From positions 1,112,811 through 1,176,810 of the forward strand of contig NW_024037062.1 in NCBI RefSeq assembly GCF_015706575.1: a DNA stretch of 64,000 nucleotides, written 5' to 3'. A program made the translations under genes and the position numbers. The stretch comes from Patiria miniata. Lineage: Eukaryota; Echinodermata; Asteroidea; Valvatida; Asterinidae. The notes under the pieces are model-generated. The model worked only from the letters and a program-made list of their open reading frames with translations. It searched no databases and was not told the DNA's origin. Positions 21,334 to 34,814 of the stretch are shown one piece after another (position 1 is the stretch's first letter; each line of letters begins with the position of its first letter).

Positions 21334-21776
21334 TTAAAGGGAATGTACATCTTTGGCGTTTGCTGTAATTTTCAGAAATGAACTATTTGAGGGGTTAGTA
21401 TAATAGATCAAATATTGTTACACTGACATGTTTTAAGTTTTGTGTTCGAAAATGCTGGAAAAACCAAGAAAAACCAAAAATGTTCAAGTAGTCTGGTTCC
21501 CTGACTCCACTAAAGATGAAATGGATCAATTTATGGATGCCGGAAAATTGTAAGGTAAGGGAACCAGTCTAGCTGGCCTGCACCCGTTCATGAACATGTA
21601 ACCAATAGCAAACAAAATTTGGACTGAAAAAAAAATGGTAAATTTGGAGCAGTAGTTGAAAAATAGTTAGGTTTTTCCAAAGGTGGTCGGCCGACCACCG
21701 TTGGAAATTCATACAAAAATACAAAAAATGGTAGTTTTGTTTTTTGATGTTTGCACATGTTGTATATTCCCTTTAA
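21334..21776 (+). mobile_element. TTAA-flanked element, family A, copy 2
   Basis: 443 bp between TTAA sites, same ends as copy 1. The internal palindrome is at 21,674-21,707, with one arm base changed (CCAAAG versus CCAACG). Shorter than the 503-545 bp copies because of a deletion in the right half. Confidence 0.75.
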
Positions 21777-23060
21777 GTACATGTACTTGCTCATGTTGGA
21801 GTGTAGTAAGGATTCCATACGCTTAGGCTGAAAGTTGCCTTTTGCTATTTTCAAGTTTCATCCCGAAAAATAGATTCCTTTTCTAAATTGCTCTTTTTCT
21901 AGCAATAAAAATGTTATAAGCCTACCGGTACCTTTGAATGAGACATCGACCAAAACAAATTGGTCCATGTTAGTTCTATCAAATTATTACTTTACAATTT
22001 CGATTTATTGACTGTTACTCCGTTTTTGCAGGGTACATAATGTAGGCTGGTTCCCGCCCCACACTCAGTATCGATGTATGGACTTGGAGCCAGTCTGCTC
22101 GCAAAGTTGATCAGTTTGTGTTTGTGCCAAAAACAAAAACTTGTTTGTTTTTTTCCAGAGGGTTGCAGACATCCAAAATTAGGGGAAACAAGTTTTTTTT
22201 TTTGGTTGGAATAAAAAAAACATTCAGGTTGCAAATTTATTAATAAAAAAAAATCTAATTTTTCTGAAGGGCACCAGGAACGCATTATTGTATGAGAGGA
22301 ACGATTTGTAAACAGCCGTGTCCTATGTATGGACAATGTATGTGAATAGGGCTACACGGAGGGCAGGGCTTGAACAAAATATCGCGTAAATCAGCTACTT
22401 TTTTGTTAAAAAATCATTTTATAAAGATAGGTATCGGTTTTATTTTAAGTAAAATAAATGTTAATAAGATGCAGATTCTTTAAACCGGATTTTTATCTGT
22501 AGTCATTTTCAGCAGGGGTGAAAAACTTATAATTTGTAGATTTTGTTGATTTGATTTGATTTGATTTGGTGGATTTCTATGCTTTTCTAATAAATACTTG
22601 CACACTGCACTGTATTTTGTGATTCTTACATTTGCTGCATGTATTGTACTGGGATTTCCCTTTACACGTCCCATTGTCCAATTTCCAATATCCTACGTGT
22701 ACATATTTGATCAAGGGCAAACTTTGCAACAAAATGTTCCTTGTAATGACAATTCCATTCATGACTAACACCGGTATGTACTTAAGGTACGTGTACGTCA
22801 GAACTTCATTTCATATCATGGGCATTTTTGTTACTTACACTCACAGTATGTGAAGAATCAGTTCTAGCTTATCTGAAAGAAAATACCAGTACTATAGGGT
22901 TGTGCCGAATATTGGCCTACCAAATAGTTGAATGTTATTCCAAAAAGCATTTTATCTAATGGAATACATGTATTTGAAAAGCATTTTATTGTATGAGCAG
23001 TGTCGAGAAGATGACCAAAAAAAAAATTAATGTGATATTTACATGTAACTTTATTTGTAT

Positions 23061-23497
23061 TTAAAGGGAATATACAACATTTGCAAACATCGAAAAATAA
23101 AACTACCAAGTTTTTACGAAATACCTTAATAGGATGTTGGTAAATGACAGTCTAAAGCATCCTGTAAAATTATGGCACCTGGTGTGAAGTCATTTTCAAG
23201 AAAATGGTATTTTTGTAAAAAATTTCCAGCGGTGGTCGGCCGACCACCGTTGGAAAAACCTAACTATTTTTCAACTACACTGCTCCAAATTTACCATTAA
23301 TTCAGTCCAAATTTTGTTTGCTATTGGTTACATATTCATGAACGGGTGCAGACCAGCTAGACTGGTACCCTTACCTTACATTTTTTCCAGCATCTGTAAA
23401 TAGATCCATTTTATATTTAGTGGAGTCAGGGAACCAGACTACTTGAACAGTTTTGTTTTTCTTGGTTTTTCCAGCATTTTCGAACACAAAACTTCCG
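23061..23497 (-). mobile_element. TTAA-flanked element, family A, copy 3 (truncated)
   Basis: Inverted orientation. Starts at TTAAAGGGAATATACAAC and runs to about 23,497, where similarity is lost before the other end. The internal palindrome at 23,223-23,256 is intact apart from one arm mismatch. Confidence 0.7.
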
Positions 23498-24090
23498 TTC
23501 AGTACGGTAGTTGAGCAGTTTTATTCTTTGTCTATAGTCAAATGCATGATCTTGGAGCATCCGATAGGAATTTTAGACCTACCGGTCATGCAAATATTTA
23601 ATATCTGTTGTACCAAATAATCATTTCTCTTGAAATAAATATGTGTGTGTAGTTCACATTGGTATTTACCAGTTTACATATTAATATGATATTTCTGCAA
23701 CTTGACAATGATCATCATAAGACACAAGGCGCCATACATGTTCAGTGGGTTGTCGATTGAGAAAGACAACTGTTGTTTGTTATCGTACGTGAACGTGTAC
23801 AATGCATGCAGCGTGTGTGTAGGCAATCATGCATAAGGCCAAGGACACATTAATAATGCAGGCCTATTATGCTGGATATTTACAGTGAAAAGGGGGAATT
23901 TTACAGTCAGGGAAAACACTGTGAGAAACGAGATCTGATATTTATTTTTTAAGCCAAACCTTGGAGCACATATATTCATACATATTGTATGTGTCTCATT
24001 TGAGGTTAGCTTGTAAAAATGCAAATTACACTGTACCATTTAATTATCTTGATCTTTTTGTGCAGTTACCGGTTAGTTCATTTGATTTTA

Positions 24091-24429
24091 GGCCAAGTTA
24101 AAAAAGAAATCAGTTTCTCGTCCCCGCCAGCTTCCTTTTTTTCCTGGCCGCCTCAGTTTTGTTGTTGTTGCTTTTGTTTTAATGATATTTGCAATCTTTT
24201 TATGTTTCCCAGAAAGTTGTAAATAACATAACATGTTTGCAAGTTTGTGATCTGGGAGAAAGGGTGACGACTTCTTTGGAGTAAAAATTAATATCTGCAA
24301 AACAGTCAACAAAATGGAAGAATCTATCTTGAAAAATATGCCATCTTGGGAAAAAAAGAAAAAAAAAAGGAAGCCTCCCTTTTATTCAAAAAGCCAGGAC
24401 AGAACTACTTTTTTTTTTTTTACTTGGCC
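24091..24429. mobile_element. PIF/Harbinger-type element with GGCC ends
   Basis: Begins GGCCAAGTTAAAAAAG after TTA and ends TTACTTGGCC before TTC, a probable decayed TWA duplication. The left end shares CAGTTTCTCGTCC with the element at 51,782, so the two form a subfamily. Confidence 0.55.
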
Positions 24430-25126
24430 TTCTGCTTCAAAATTAGCAAATAAGTTACAATACATATACTGGTACCTACATGACCTAACATACATGTATT
24501 GACAAATTACATATCACATTTATTATAAAGGCATAGGCCTACCCGCACACTTTACTCGCAACCCAAATTACTGACCGGTAAAGTAGTGCAACTGACCTTT
24601 GACACCATTTTGGACACTTTTGCCAAGCTGGTACCGTTCATGCATTATTGATCAGCATTGAGCTGATAACTGATGCCACTGGGAGCCAGACCATGATGTC
24701 CGTATCATAAAGATCCAACACCTTCGTGTGATCTCATGTTGATGGACTCGGTGGCGGAATTGCTGGTGGGTGTCAATTCCATCTCTTGTCGACAGCTGCT
24801 CACCAAAATACAAATATTCCATCAAGTCTTCTGTCATTACCATTGTGGGTGATCTATCGGTACATGTTTTGTGTATAGGCCATGCATTGGCCATAATTAA
24901 CCTATTGCGGAAGAATCACTTCAGAATCGCGTCAATGCAGCTTGTGAAATATTGTACAATTACCGGGTATACAAATGGACGCGGAACGCGCAAAATCTGA
25001 GACAAACAAAACTTAGTTTACAAAAAACTCCATCTATGTTGACTGAGGGTCGTGGCCAAATCGTCCATTGGCCACCGGTATATTATTCACTGAAAATGCC
25101 TCATTTACATTTTGGCCAAAATAAAC

Positions 25127-25565
25127 TTAAAACCCTAACCCACCACACTCCTCCAAAATCCTCCTGGCAGTTTTGGAGGATTCTAGAGGATTGAGGATGA
25201 ATGGTGATTGAATCAGATGAGGATTCCGGAGGATTGAGGATGAATGGTGATTGAAGCACATGAGGATTTTGGAGGATTGAGGATGAATGGTGATTGAAGC
25301 ACAAGAGGATTTTGGAGGATTGAGGATGAATACATTTTGAGGCAGGACTGTCTGATGATTTTGAAGGATTTGGCGTTGGTTATCCTTCATTTAAACACGA
25401 GTGCAAAATTTTGGGATGAGGAGGATTTTGGAGGATTGACGATGAATGCATTTTGAGGCAGGACTGTCTGACAATTTTGAAAATTTAGGCGGAGTTGCAA
25501 AATTTTGGAGGATTTTGGAGGATTGAGGATGGTTCTTAGCAAAAAGGGCCTAGGGGGTTAGGGGT
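25127..25565. mobile_element. Minisatellite-bearing TTAA/CCCTAACC element, copy G1
   Basis: Left end TTAAAACCCTAACC, right end GGGGGTTAGGGG. The interior is an array of GGAGGATTGAGGATGAATGG units with spacers GTGATTGAAGCACA. Frames here read Pro/Ser/His repeats and are not genes. Confidence 0.6.
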
Positions 25566-26539
25566 ATTAATGCCCATGTCTACATACACATGTATGCATG
25601 TTGCTGATCATTGCCTTTCGAAAGTGTGAATGATGTACATGATGTATACATTGTTCATTCACGAATTGAAGCGGGAAGTACATGTAAGTACTTAAAAAAA
25701 AAATTCGGGTGAAAAATTTATTAAAAAAATCAAAAATTTTCTACTTATCCCACAGCCAAAGAAACCCTGCTGCCAGTGCTATTTCACAGTATTTCAGAAA
25801 TTAAGTTGTAGGTTTTCCAAACCTGCTGCTTGCAAATTGGTTTGTGCTGGCAGTGTTACACACTTTCCTTCTGCAAAGGTCAACTGAAATTGTCTACATC
25901 TTAAAAGGATAATGTCATTCATACAGAATTCATTTACCTTTTCTCAGAAAAAAATTGTACAATCACTGCAAAAATGGTAAAACGCGTACGAGCATAGTAT
26001 GCACATAACTACCGGTATTCGCACTTATGTGAAAAAATAGACTTTTCTAGTGGTTTCACAACAAGGTGAGAATTTTCCCAGGTATTTTCTTTCTTTTATT
26101 CTTTACAAATGGGAACCATTATTTAACCTTTGACGTTGCCCCTTTAACAATGTCATATTATTAACTGTACGGCATTAGTAGCGCCAGGGGGCTGTGTGAT
26201 TGATAATAATGCATCCATTCCCAGCATTGAACCTCGCTACACAGTACGATCATTCAGTGGATTTGGGCAAGGCGAATTCCAAGGTCATGTGGCCCATTCC
26301 AGTTTAATCAGGCGTGCGTAAATGCGCGTACAGTCAGTCCCGTTCTCAGTTATTTACTCTGTGTTATAAAAAAATTGTAATTTTTATAAATGTAAACACT
26401 TTGTTTTCAGGACAAATTTTTTTAAGGGTTGGTTGTGAAATTTGAAGCCAGAATCCAGATCCTGAGAATATCAAAATTAAAATGCTACCTGTTATATTTC
26501 AGTTTATGTTTTCTAAGAATAGTCCATGTTATGCATAGT

Positions 26540-26685
26540 CAGCCATGCAACTTTTCCTTAGATCCGCTGATTTCCTCGTGTTTTTACTTCTCATGAATGC
26601 CATTACAAATTGCAAAATACCCGTACAAAGTCTTGTATGGTTTGGAGTTTCCTCGTTTTTTTGTAAATTCGCAGTTGCATGCCTG
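26540..26685. mobile_element. CAGGCATGCAACT MITE, copy 1
   Basis: Left CAGCCATGCAACTTTTCC, right GCAGTTGCATGCCTG, with interior GATTTCCTCGTGTTTTTAC and TACAAAGTCTTG. 146 bp. No clear duplication flanks this copy; two other copies have exact 6-bp duplications. Confidence 0.65.
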
Positions 26686-27221
26686 ACATGTACATACGTA
26701 TTTAAAAAATAAGCCATCGATTTTAATTGATTCATAAATTGATAATTTACAAATTATACAATTTTTTTTTTTAGTTGAGCGACAGCGGTTTCCATTGCAC
26801 TCACTTTATTCCTGTCACATGACCCATGTTAGTTTAGTTTTTTTTGTCTCGGGATGATGGAATTTAACATTCTCTCAAGGAAGAAAAAAGAAAGAAATTA
26901 ATCTCTTACTCTTAGCAATGAGAAAGATTGTTTGTACAACGTGTACATAGCTTGTATCCAGTGTAGCTTTGGAATTTGTGGCACGTTATGTATGAAGTAC
27001 GTGTGTGTTACACATTATGTTTCGCCCAGGGACGTACATGCAACTTTGTAAGTTGTAACATGTAACGGTACCTGTATATTTGACATTATGGTGTTAAGTG
27101 AGTATTTGTGAATGTTAATGTACAATATGTTTATCAACCCATTGCAATTAGTGGCTGGGTTGGGCCATGTACTTCTACCGTTCTGTCATCCTGCAAAAAG
27201 AGGGAACCGAGAGAGTTCAGC

Positions 27222-27565
27222 TTAACCCTCCTGCTGTTTAAACAGTCACAGACAGTCAAAAAAGTCAATCCTCTTCCCCGCCATGCCTTTTACACAGGCT
27301 AGTCGCCAACAGTCAGATTATATTTCAAGCAGGTACTGTGACTAGTCAAATTCAGTCAACAGACAAAGCAGGAAACTGGTGGCACAGCTGTCTTATCACT
27401 CACCTACAGTCAAAGCATACATGTAGCTGTATCAAGTTACATAAACAGTCACAGCCAGTCAATCCTGCTTTATATAGGCTGGGAGCTCTTAACTGTCGAA
27501 AGGAGTCACTCGATTGATTTTGACTGAAGCCTGGACTATTTGGCACAGAATGTACATGTTTGCAT
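27222..27565 (+). mobile_element. TTAACCCTCCTGCT element, copy K1
   Basis: Starts TTAACCCTCCTGCTG and is built of irregular CAGTCA-containing words (CAGTCACAGACAGTC, ACAGTCAAAGCA). An inverted relative ends GCAGGAGGGTTAA at 61,722. The far end is not clearly defined. Confidence 0.55.
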
Positions 27566-27656
27566 TGGAGAGTTATAATGCGGGCATTGATCAAGTGAGG
27601 TTGCTACCCGGTGTTAGGTTGCTGTAACGATGCCATTTTCTGGATAATCTTGTTTC

Positions 27657-28071
27657 TTAAAACCCTAACTCCCTAGGCCTTTTTGCTAGGATGTAGCCTC
27701 AATCCTGCAAAATCCTCCAATTGGCCTCATGGAAAAATACGGTGGCACTTACATGTAGCCTCAATCCTGCAAATTCCTCCGTTATTTCTTGAATATGGTC
27801 CATGGAGGGGTGACCACTGCCTGAATCCTGCAAAATCCTCCGGCTAGGCTGAGGCAGAGGCAGTGACATCCGGGAGCAGTGCGGAGGATGTCAAGTATAA
27901 TCAAGGACTAAATTTATGCACGGCTGAGCATAAACAACACAAGGTCCGGCCCAAGACCTTGACACAGTGCGTACTCCGAAATCAGCAACGCACTTTTGCC
28001 ATGTAACCTCAATCCTGCAAATTCCTCCAATTTGCAAAAAGAATTTTGGAGGATTCAGGGCGGTTAGGGTA
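27657..28071. mobile_element. Minisatellite-bearing TTAACCCTAAC element, copy G2
   Basis: Left TTAAAACCCTAACTCC, right GCGGTTAGGGT. Interior units of CCTCAATCCTGCAAAATCC, the inverse of the array in G3. Same class as G1, G3, G4 and G5. Confidence 0.6.
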
Positions 28072-28329
28072 CCTGGTACTTTTACATACTGGACATTCTG
28101 TATGTAAACCTAAAAATTTAAAATAGTTAAATGTATAATTTTGAATTGTACCAACATGTACATGTACGTGTAATGTACCTATACATGTACAATAACTTGG
28201 TAACCTGGGATTCACGTCTGTTTAAAAAAAAAAAATGAATGACCTCATCAGCCTAAAAATATGGCATGTGCGCAGTTATGCGGGTACTGATGCATGATAC
28301 CCGGTATATAGCACTTTGACTCGAAACAT

Positions 28330-28390
28330 ACACGTACATTGTATTTCTGCACATGTACCGATACATGTACATGTATACATGTACTGGTAT
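28330..28390. repeat. ACATGTAC cluster
   Basis: Overlapping ACATGTAC and TACATGTATACATGTA words. Confidence 0.7.
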
Positions 28391-28990
28391 GATTGTCACG
28401 GGTTCATGTACCGTAGACATGTTTATTTACATTGACCGGGTATATTTGTATTGAACTTTCAGTCCTTAAGACATTACAATATTAAAACCACACAACACAG
28501 ACCCAAGAAAGTGCATGTACCGGGCTGGCCATGTTTGAGCTGATTCAAATATGGGATGAATATATTTGACATAAATGTACATTTATAATGCTGTGGCACG
28601 TTATGCTTTGATAACACTTTGATAACATGGTGCAAACAAGGTATAATATATTGGGTTTAATCGTGTCAGTGCGTGCAATCTGTGATATATTGGGTCTAGT
28701 CTTGATACAATACTAAATAAATAAATAATTATACATACCCTGTACTACGAAGCACTGGAAATATAAATCAAATGGCTATTATAGAAATGTTCAACAAATA
28801 ATGCCAAGTTCATAAATTGGTTTGACTGAATATACAACACCTGTATTTGACCCAAAGTCATAAATCATACATGTACAGAAAATGCTTGCATGTTTATGGA
28901 TATGGACAAATTGGAAACATTGCATTGGAGAATTTATATTTTTTTGGGTCTTATCATTACATGTACCAGTATGTTGTGCATATGCTTATT

Positions 28991-29529
28991 TTAAAGGGAA
29001 TGTACATCATTGGCATTTGCTTTAATTTTCAGAAAATTAACTATTTGAGGGGTTAGTATAATATATCAAATTATTGTTACACTGACATGTTTGAAGTTTT
29101 GTGTTCGAAAAGGTTGGAAAAACCAAGAAAAACAAAAATGTTCAAGTAGTCTGGTTCCCTGACTCCACAAAAGATAAAATGGATCAATTTATAGATGATG
29201 GAAAATTGTAAGGCAATGGAACCAGTCTAGCTGGCCTGCACCCGTTCATGAACATGTAATCAATAGCAAACAAAATTTGGACTGAAAAAATGGTCAATTT
29301 GGAGCAGTACCGGTAGTTGAAAAATAGTTACGTTTTTCCAACGCTGGTCGGCCGACCACCGTCGGAAATGTATACAAAAATACCATTTTCGTGAAAATGA
29401 CTTCACACCGGGTGCTTTAATTTTACAGGATGCCTTAGACTGTCATTAACCAACATCCTAGTAAGGTATTTCGTAAAAACTTGGTAGTTTTATTTTTCGA
29501 TGTTTGCAAATGTTGTATATTCCCTTTAA
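28991..29529 (+). mobile_element. TTAA-flanked element, family A, copy 4
   Basis: 539 bp between TTAA sites. Carries the internal palindrome around 29,334-29,368 with arms CCAACGCTGGTCGG and CCGACCACCGTCGG. No coding. Confidence 0.75.
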
Positions 29530-30299
29530 GCTGTCACTAAAAAAAAATTGATCTCGAGTGAATGTATAGGCCTACATAATGTACACAAAAATGTAATTGT
29601 ACCGTATAAAATAGGTTAAGGTACCGGTGCATTAGTTTTGCAATATTACATTCCATGTAGTATTATTGATTGGCAACATGCCAAGCATATGTTTCAACGC
29701 ATACACACCCACATTTGCATAATACCCCAGACTTTAATACCCAATTATAATTCAATTAAAGCTGGCACCATTGTGATGGTCAGTCTGGTCACCGTTCATG
29801 AAAAAAACAAACAAACAGACATCCTTAGGCAAACACTGAATGTTTGACAACCAGGCGATCATAATCACCTTTGACATTACAAAAAATCCAGCGTCCATTT
29901 TATCTTTGTACACGTAATACTGCAACATTATCCCATTGAATGTACAGTGTAGTGAAGGGTGTAATTTGACTTGTCGATATTGCTCACGTAGGCTTGACGA
30001 AGGTTCGGGATTCGGAGGAGGGGGGTGGGGATTGGATGGTAAAGGTCCATTCCAGGTCGTCAGATATCACACATTTCTAGCAGTTCATCGAGAAATCTAA
30101 TTAGGCTGAGAGATGAGTGTAGCGATAACTTAGTCAGAATGGAAGATGGGACAAATTTGGATTCAATGTATGGTGTATGCAACTTTCATTTCAAATTTTG
30201 CACTTTTGAGTGGCTGTGCATAAAATATCTTGCAAAGGAATTTCGGGGTACAAAATATTAAATGGTCCTCAAAAATCGCAGGTCGACTTGAGGCCGGCC

Positions 30300-30808
30300 T
30301 TAAAGGGAATATACAAGATTTGCTTTTACTGTAATTTTCAGAAATGAATGATTTGGGGGTTAGTATTTTATAGCAGATCTTGTCACGTTGACTCGTTTGA
30401 AGTTTTGTGTTCATAGATGCTGGAAAAGCCAAGAAAACAATCATGTTCCTGTTGTCTGGTTCCCTGACCCCACATAAGATGAAACGGAGCAATTTATAGA
30501 TGTCGGGGAATTGTAAGGTCTAGCTGGCTTTTCATAGGTGCGTAATTGATTGCAAACACAATGCAAACTAACTAAATATGCTAAATTTGGGGCATTATTT
30601 AAAAAAAAGCCAGTTTTTTTTTCAACGCTGACCAGCGTTGGATATTGATACAAAAATAACATATTTTTGAAAATGGCAGCACACCAGGTGCCATGATTTT
30701 TAATACAGGATGCTTTAGACTGTCATTCACTAACAGTCCAGTAAGGTATTTCATAATAATCTAGTAGTTTTGTTTTTTGATGTTTGCAAAAAGATTTTTT
30801 TCCTTTAA
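30300..30808 (+). mobile_element. TTAA-flanked element, family A, copy 5
   Basis: 509 bp between TTAA sites. The internal palindrome is shortened (CAACGCTGACCAGCGTTG). Both termini are diverged; the right end reads TTTTTTCCTTTAA. Confidence 0.7.
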
Positions 30809-31273
30809 GAATGACATTATTCTACCCTATATTGCATACAGTTTGTACCTTTACAAAGAAGCAAATGTATGTATGGACTTGTCTCGAAAACAAATTATGC
30901 ATTTAATTTTAAGGGTTGTGCTTGCATCAGTCATGTCAGTGGCTATAGCCATAACCATAAACTTAATCTGACCATGATATTACTTTGGAGTTGTGTAGGA
31001 CGTAGTCCTTTAATTGAAGTGGTCATAGGTCTCTGGATAGTTGTTTGCATAGGGTTAATCAAATATAACTGGAGCACCTGTGTAGAGTGGTCAATAAAAT
31101 GCCGGTATTGGTAGGATAGGTCATCGATAGACAAATAAGAGAAGACCTTTAACAAGCTGAATGTGCATGTACTGTACACTGTATGCACAAATTGTACATG
31201 TACAGTGTATGTACATGTAGTTGTAATATCAAATATGTACGTACGTACACATTGTACATGTAGTCGCCAATAA

Positions 31274-31642
31274 GGCCACAAAAAAAAAGTCTCCGGTTTC
31301 TGGTATGCGCGCGTGTCGCCGTAGCCATGCGCGTCAGCAAAATGAAATTTTTTTTTTTTAATGAAAGATGATGTCTCAAAACCGCCAAACTCACTGGTTT
31401 GACTGGAATCCTGCTGCTGCACAATTTTAACGTGTTTTTAGATTGGGTTATGGTCGAGAAAAAGCTTTATGTGGCCTCTCTGAACTCCCATATTTGCACT
31501 AAGTTTAGTCGGGCACCATTTGCAGTCATCAGCCGACATTTGAAGCAAAAAAATCAGGTAAAAAAAAAAAAAAAAGCCGCGTCGCCGCACCACTTTTTGG
31601 GCAAGCTCCATACCAGAAACCGGAGACTTATTTTTTTGGGCC
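31274..31642. mobile_element. PIF/Harbinger-type MITE with GGCC ends, copy 2
   Basis: Left GGCCACAAAAAAAAAGTCTC, right GAGACTTATTTTTTTGGGCC, with CCGGTTTCTGGTATG next to the left end and its complement next to the right. TAA flanks both sides (31,271-31,273 and 31,643-31,645). Close relative of the copy at 55,735. Confidence 0.75.
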
Positions 31643-32019
31643 TAACGTAGGCCTACCGGTATAGCATCACAAATGAAACGAGTCAGAAACACCAAACGAT
31701 GCCCCTGCAATCGTCAAGGAAACAGAGACATTCTACAATGCGTTGTGGGTTTAAAGGGCGCCCTCTATTGGCAGCTACACTCGAGGATTGGACGACCAGT
31801 GTTTCACTCCTCCAACACCTTCTGACAAGTTGCTGAAAGCTTTGTAGGTGATTGATGACTGCTTTGGCCTGCTGAGGTTAGCCCTGGGAATGCCGTGGGT
31901 GGGGATCTGTGGATCAAATTCTAGCCCTGTTCACCCATGCCTATGTACATTTACCTAGTCCTCAGCACGAAAAGCAATCAGATGAAATCATGCATGATGC
32001 CTACACAATAATCTGGCAT

Positions 32020-32541
32020 TTAAAGGGAATATACATCATTTGCTTTTGCTGTAATTTTCAGAAATGGATGGAATTGGGGGGTTGGAAATATATAGCAAAT
32101 ATAGTTACACTGACTTTTTTGAGGTTTTGGGTTCGAAAATGCTATAAAAACCAAGAAAAACAATCATTTTCCTGTAGTCTGGTTCCCTGACTCCATATAA
32201 GAAGAAACAGAGCAGTTTACATACATTGGGGAGTTGTAAGGTCAGGGAACCAGTCTAGCTGGCTTGTACCCGTTCATAGGTGTGTAATCGATTGCAAACA
32301 AGTGCGATGGTCAATTGGGGCCAGTATTTGAAAAAAAGCCAGTTTTTTCCAATGCTGGTCGGCCAACCAGCGTTGGAAATTGATACAAAACTAGCACTTT
32401 TCTTGAAAATGACAGTATACCAGGTGCCAACATTTTACAGGATGCTTTACACTGTCATTCACTAACAGTCCAGCAAGGTATTTCAAAATGATTTGGTAGT
32501 TTTATTTTTTGATGTTTGCAAATGTTGTATTTTCCCTTTAA
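32020..32541 (+). mobile_element. TTAA-flanked element, family A, copy 6
   Basis: 522 bp between TTAA sites, very similar to copy 1. The internal palindrome at 32,346-32,379 has arms with CCAATGCTGG and CCAGCGTTGG. Confidence 0.75.
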
Positions 32542-32611
32542 AGGCACATGTACATGTAGGTTCATTTGCTTTTCATGCATTTTTAAAGTTTGTTTCCAAT
32601 AATTACACCAG

Positions 32612-32890
32612 GTCAGGTTGGCGTAGGAGTCAGGTTGGCGTAGCAGTTCTTTCCTCTCCTTTCACCGCTTTGACCCGGGTTCATATCCCGCCTGGGCCAA
32701 TATGTGGATTGGGTTTTCAGTCCCTGCCTGTTTCCGTAGATTGTCCCCAAAATATTCTTCTGGGGTTTTCCCTCCCACCTCTAAAAAAAAATGTAAGTTC
32801 TTTATTGTCTTCTCCCTAGGTTTCTTCAAGCTTGCGAGCTACAGTGCCTAGGGCGCTTTTGAGGAAAGTCTTGGTACCAGAATAATAATC
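32612..32890 (+). mobile_element. tRNA-derived SINE, type 1
   Basis: The head has an A-box-like GTTGGCGTAGCAGTTC and a B box GGGTTCATATCC, with an 18-bp duplication of CAGGTTGGCGTAG at the start. The tail contains GGGGTTTTCCCTCCCACCTC, GGTTTCTTCAAGCTTGC, a CTAGGGCGCTTTTGAGGAAA segment and AATAATAATC. SINEs are copied by LINE machinery; they code for nothing. A tail-only relative lies at about 56,630-56,735. Confidence 0.65.
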
Positions 32891-32961
32891 AGTCAGTGAG
32901 ATAGGTAACCAGTCTTATTCACAAGTGACAATCAGTTAGTCACTGAGTCAGTCAGTCAGTG

Positions 32962-33516
32962 CATGGAGCTATTAAAGGGGCACTAGGTCCTGAAATCCCC
33001 GAAAATTTCATGTTTTGGATTGTTTACTTATCCTATTTCAAACATGTGGTTGAAAGGAAACCAACCTAATGTCTTACCGTTCCCGAAAAAAGACGAAAAA
33101 ACCCCGGTTGTTTACATCGGACACGACGGAGTACGAATATGTTTTTCGTGTCGTTCTCATACAGTGTACGATATACACGTTGTGTGTCTCGGGAACAGCG
33201 GTGACCAATCACCAATGCAAAAAAATTGTGGTTTCTTCAACGTCCGCAAAAGGCGACCACTTTACGCGTACGAATGAAATCACAACTAGCATCCAAATGG
33301 CTTGAATTTATAGGGTCGCAAAAGTGGACCCCGAAATTTGTTCTCGCATGCATAATACAGGAATAACACAAAAACGCCCTGTTTTTAAAGGATAGTTGTA
33401 TGGATGTTTCTATCCTAGTTTTTAATGTTCTTTCCGGTTAACATAATCTCGTTCAAAGCGCGTTTTGTAGCCCAATGGGGCTGTTCCAGGCCCCGTGTCC
33501 CTTTAATAGCTCCATG
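32962..33516. mobile_element. 555-bp inverted-repeat element with CATGGAGCTATTAAAGGG ends
   Basis: The 18-bp CATGGAGCTATTAAAGGG at the left is matched exactly at the right, extending inward with GCACTAGGTCC versus GACACGGGGCC. An internal TTAA sits in each end, so a second TTAA-targeting family is possible if the outer bases are part of an older palindromic site. No coding. Confidence 0.6.
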
Positions 33517-34718
33517 GTCAGTGAGATACATGTACCGGTAGATACGAAGGTGACACCAGGCTCGCCCTCTGGAAATTGGAATCAGCAAAAAATGAATCAA
33601 GCATTGAACATGTGGGGCCCAATCAATGGGCATTCTAAATAACACTTTAAATTAAGCATTGAAATTAGCCCAAATGTTGAACTTTTAGAGAAGATACTGT
33701 TTAAAGGATATTCCGAAAAAATTCTGTATGTTCGCATACCATTGCATGAATTTTGCGAAAAGTTTTTATAGCCGACATGCATTGACCCCCCCCCCCAAGA
33801 AAATATCTAAATTTGCACAACAGCTTGAATTTCCAAAGACAAAAATATTGACAGATTGAAAGGAAAAATGATTTAAAATCAATTGAATAGATGCCAACAG
33901 AAACCACAGATGATCAAAACAAATTAACAATTAACATTCAGAACATGTCTTGCTTTGGTTAAGTTTATGGAGCATGTAAAATTTATGCATTTTGGTTTCA
34001 GAGCTGCTAGACGGAAGTATGTGTTTCAGTATGGCCTTGAGATTGGTTATACTCCATATTATTCCCAATTTGGGGAAACATAATTCAATTTATTGCCAAT
34101 AACTGCTAGACGGAGTGGTCTCGGATATCCAAAATCGGAAAGCTTAATAGACCCATACCATGTTCAGCCGGCATGCGCAGGCACATTACCCGTTAAATTC
34201 CGAGGTGATATCTCAAAACGTATCTGGAATATTCATAAGGGTGTTGGACTACTTATTATGTTTTAATAGTTTTTTTAAATGCTGTACTTTGCCTGCAAAG
34301 AACTGCACTGATACATATTTTAAAATCACAAACTTGTGAATAGCGCAGTGCTGAGTTAGAGAGTATTTGAATAAAGGCAAGGCATTTTTTTATTGAAATG
34401 TTAATAGTATCTCAAGGAAATGATGAACAATTTCCATGATTAGGCCTATTTGTCAAGAAGTGCACTTTTGTCGGAAGCCACTTGATACGCATGATTTGAG
34501 AGTTCCGTGAGGAATTTTAGCTCTGAGTCTAATTTCTTCCTTAAAGGGTCTATGCTGTGAATTTTTCTTAGGAACACATTTTGTGCAACTTTATACTCCT
34601 CTCAAATGTAAGAAAACTATTTGACATCCCTTTCATTTGGTTAACTTCATTTTAAAGTGCACTTCTTTGAATTTAAAAAAATTCTCATTCTTTTGAGGGT
34701 GTTGTTGCTGCGATATGT
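33517..34718. other. 1.2 kb with nothing recognised
   Basis: Unique AT-rich DNA with short chance frames. TTAAAGGGTCTATGCTGTG near 34,540 resembles a transposon end but no partner end was found. Confidence 0.4.
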
Positions 34719-34814
34719 TACTTCTCATGAATACCAAAATGGCAAATGCTGTACAAAATCTTGTGTGGTTTGGAGTTTCCTCGTTTTTTTCTATCATTCC
34801 CAGTTGCATGCCTG
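34719..34814. mobile_element. CAGGCATGCAACT MITE, copy 2 (left-truncated)
   Basis: Only the right part remains: TTACTTCTCATGAATACC through CCCAGTTGCATGCCTG. Confidence 0.6.
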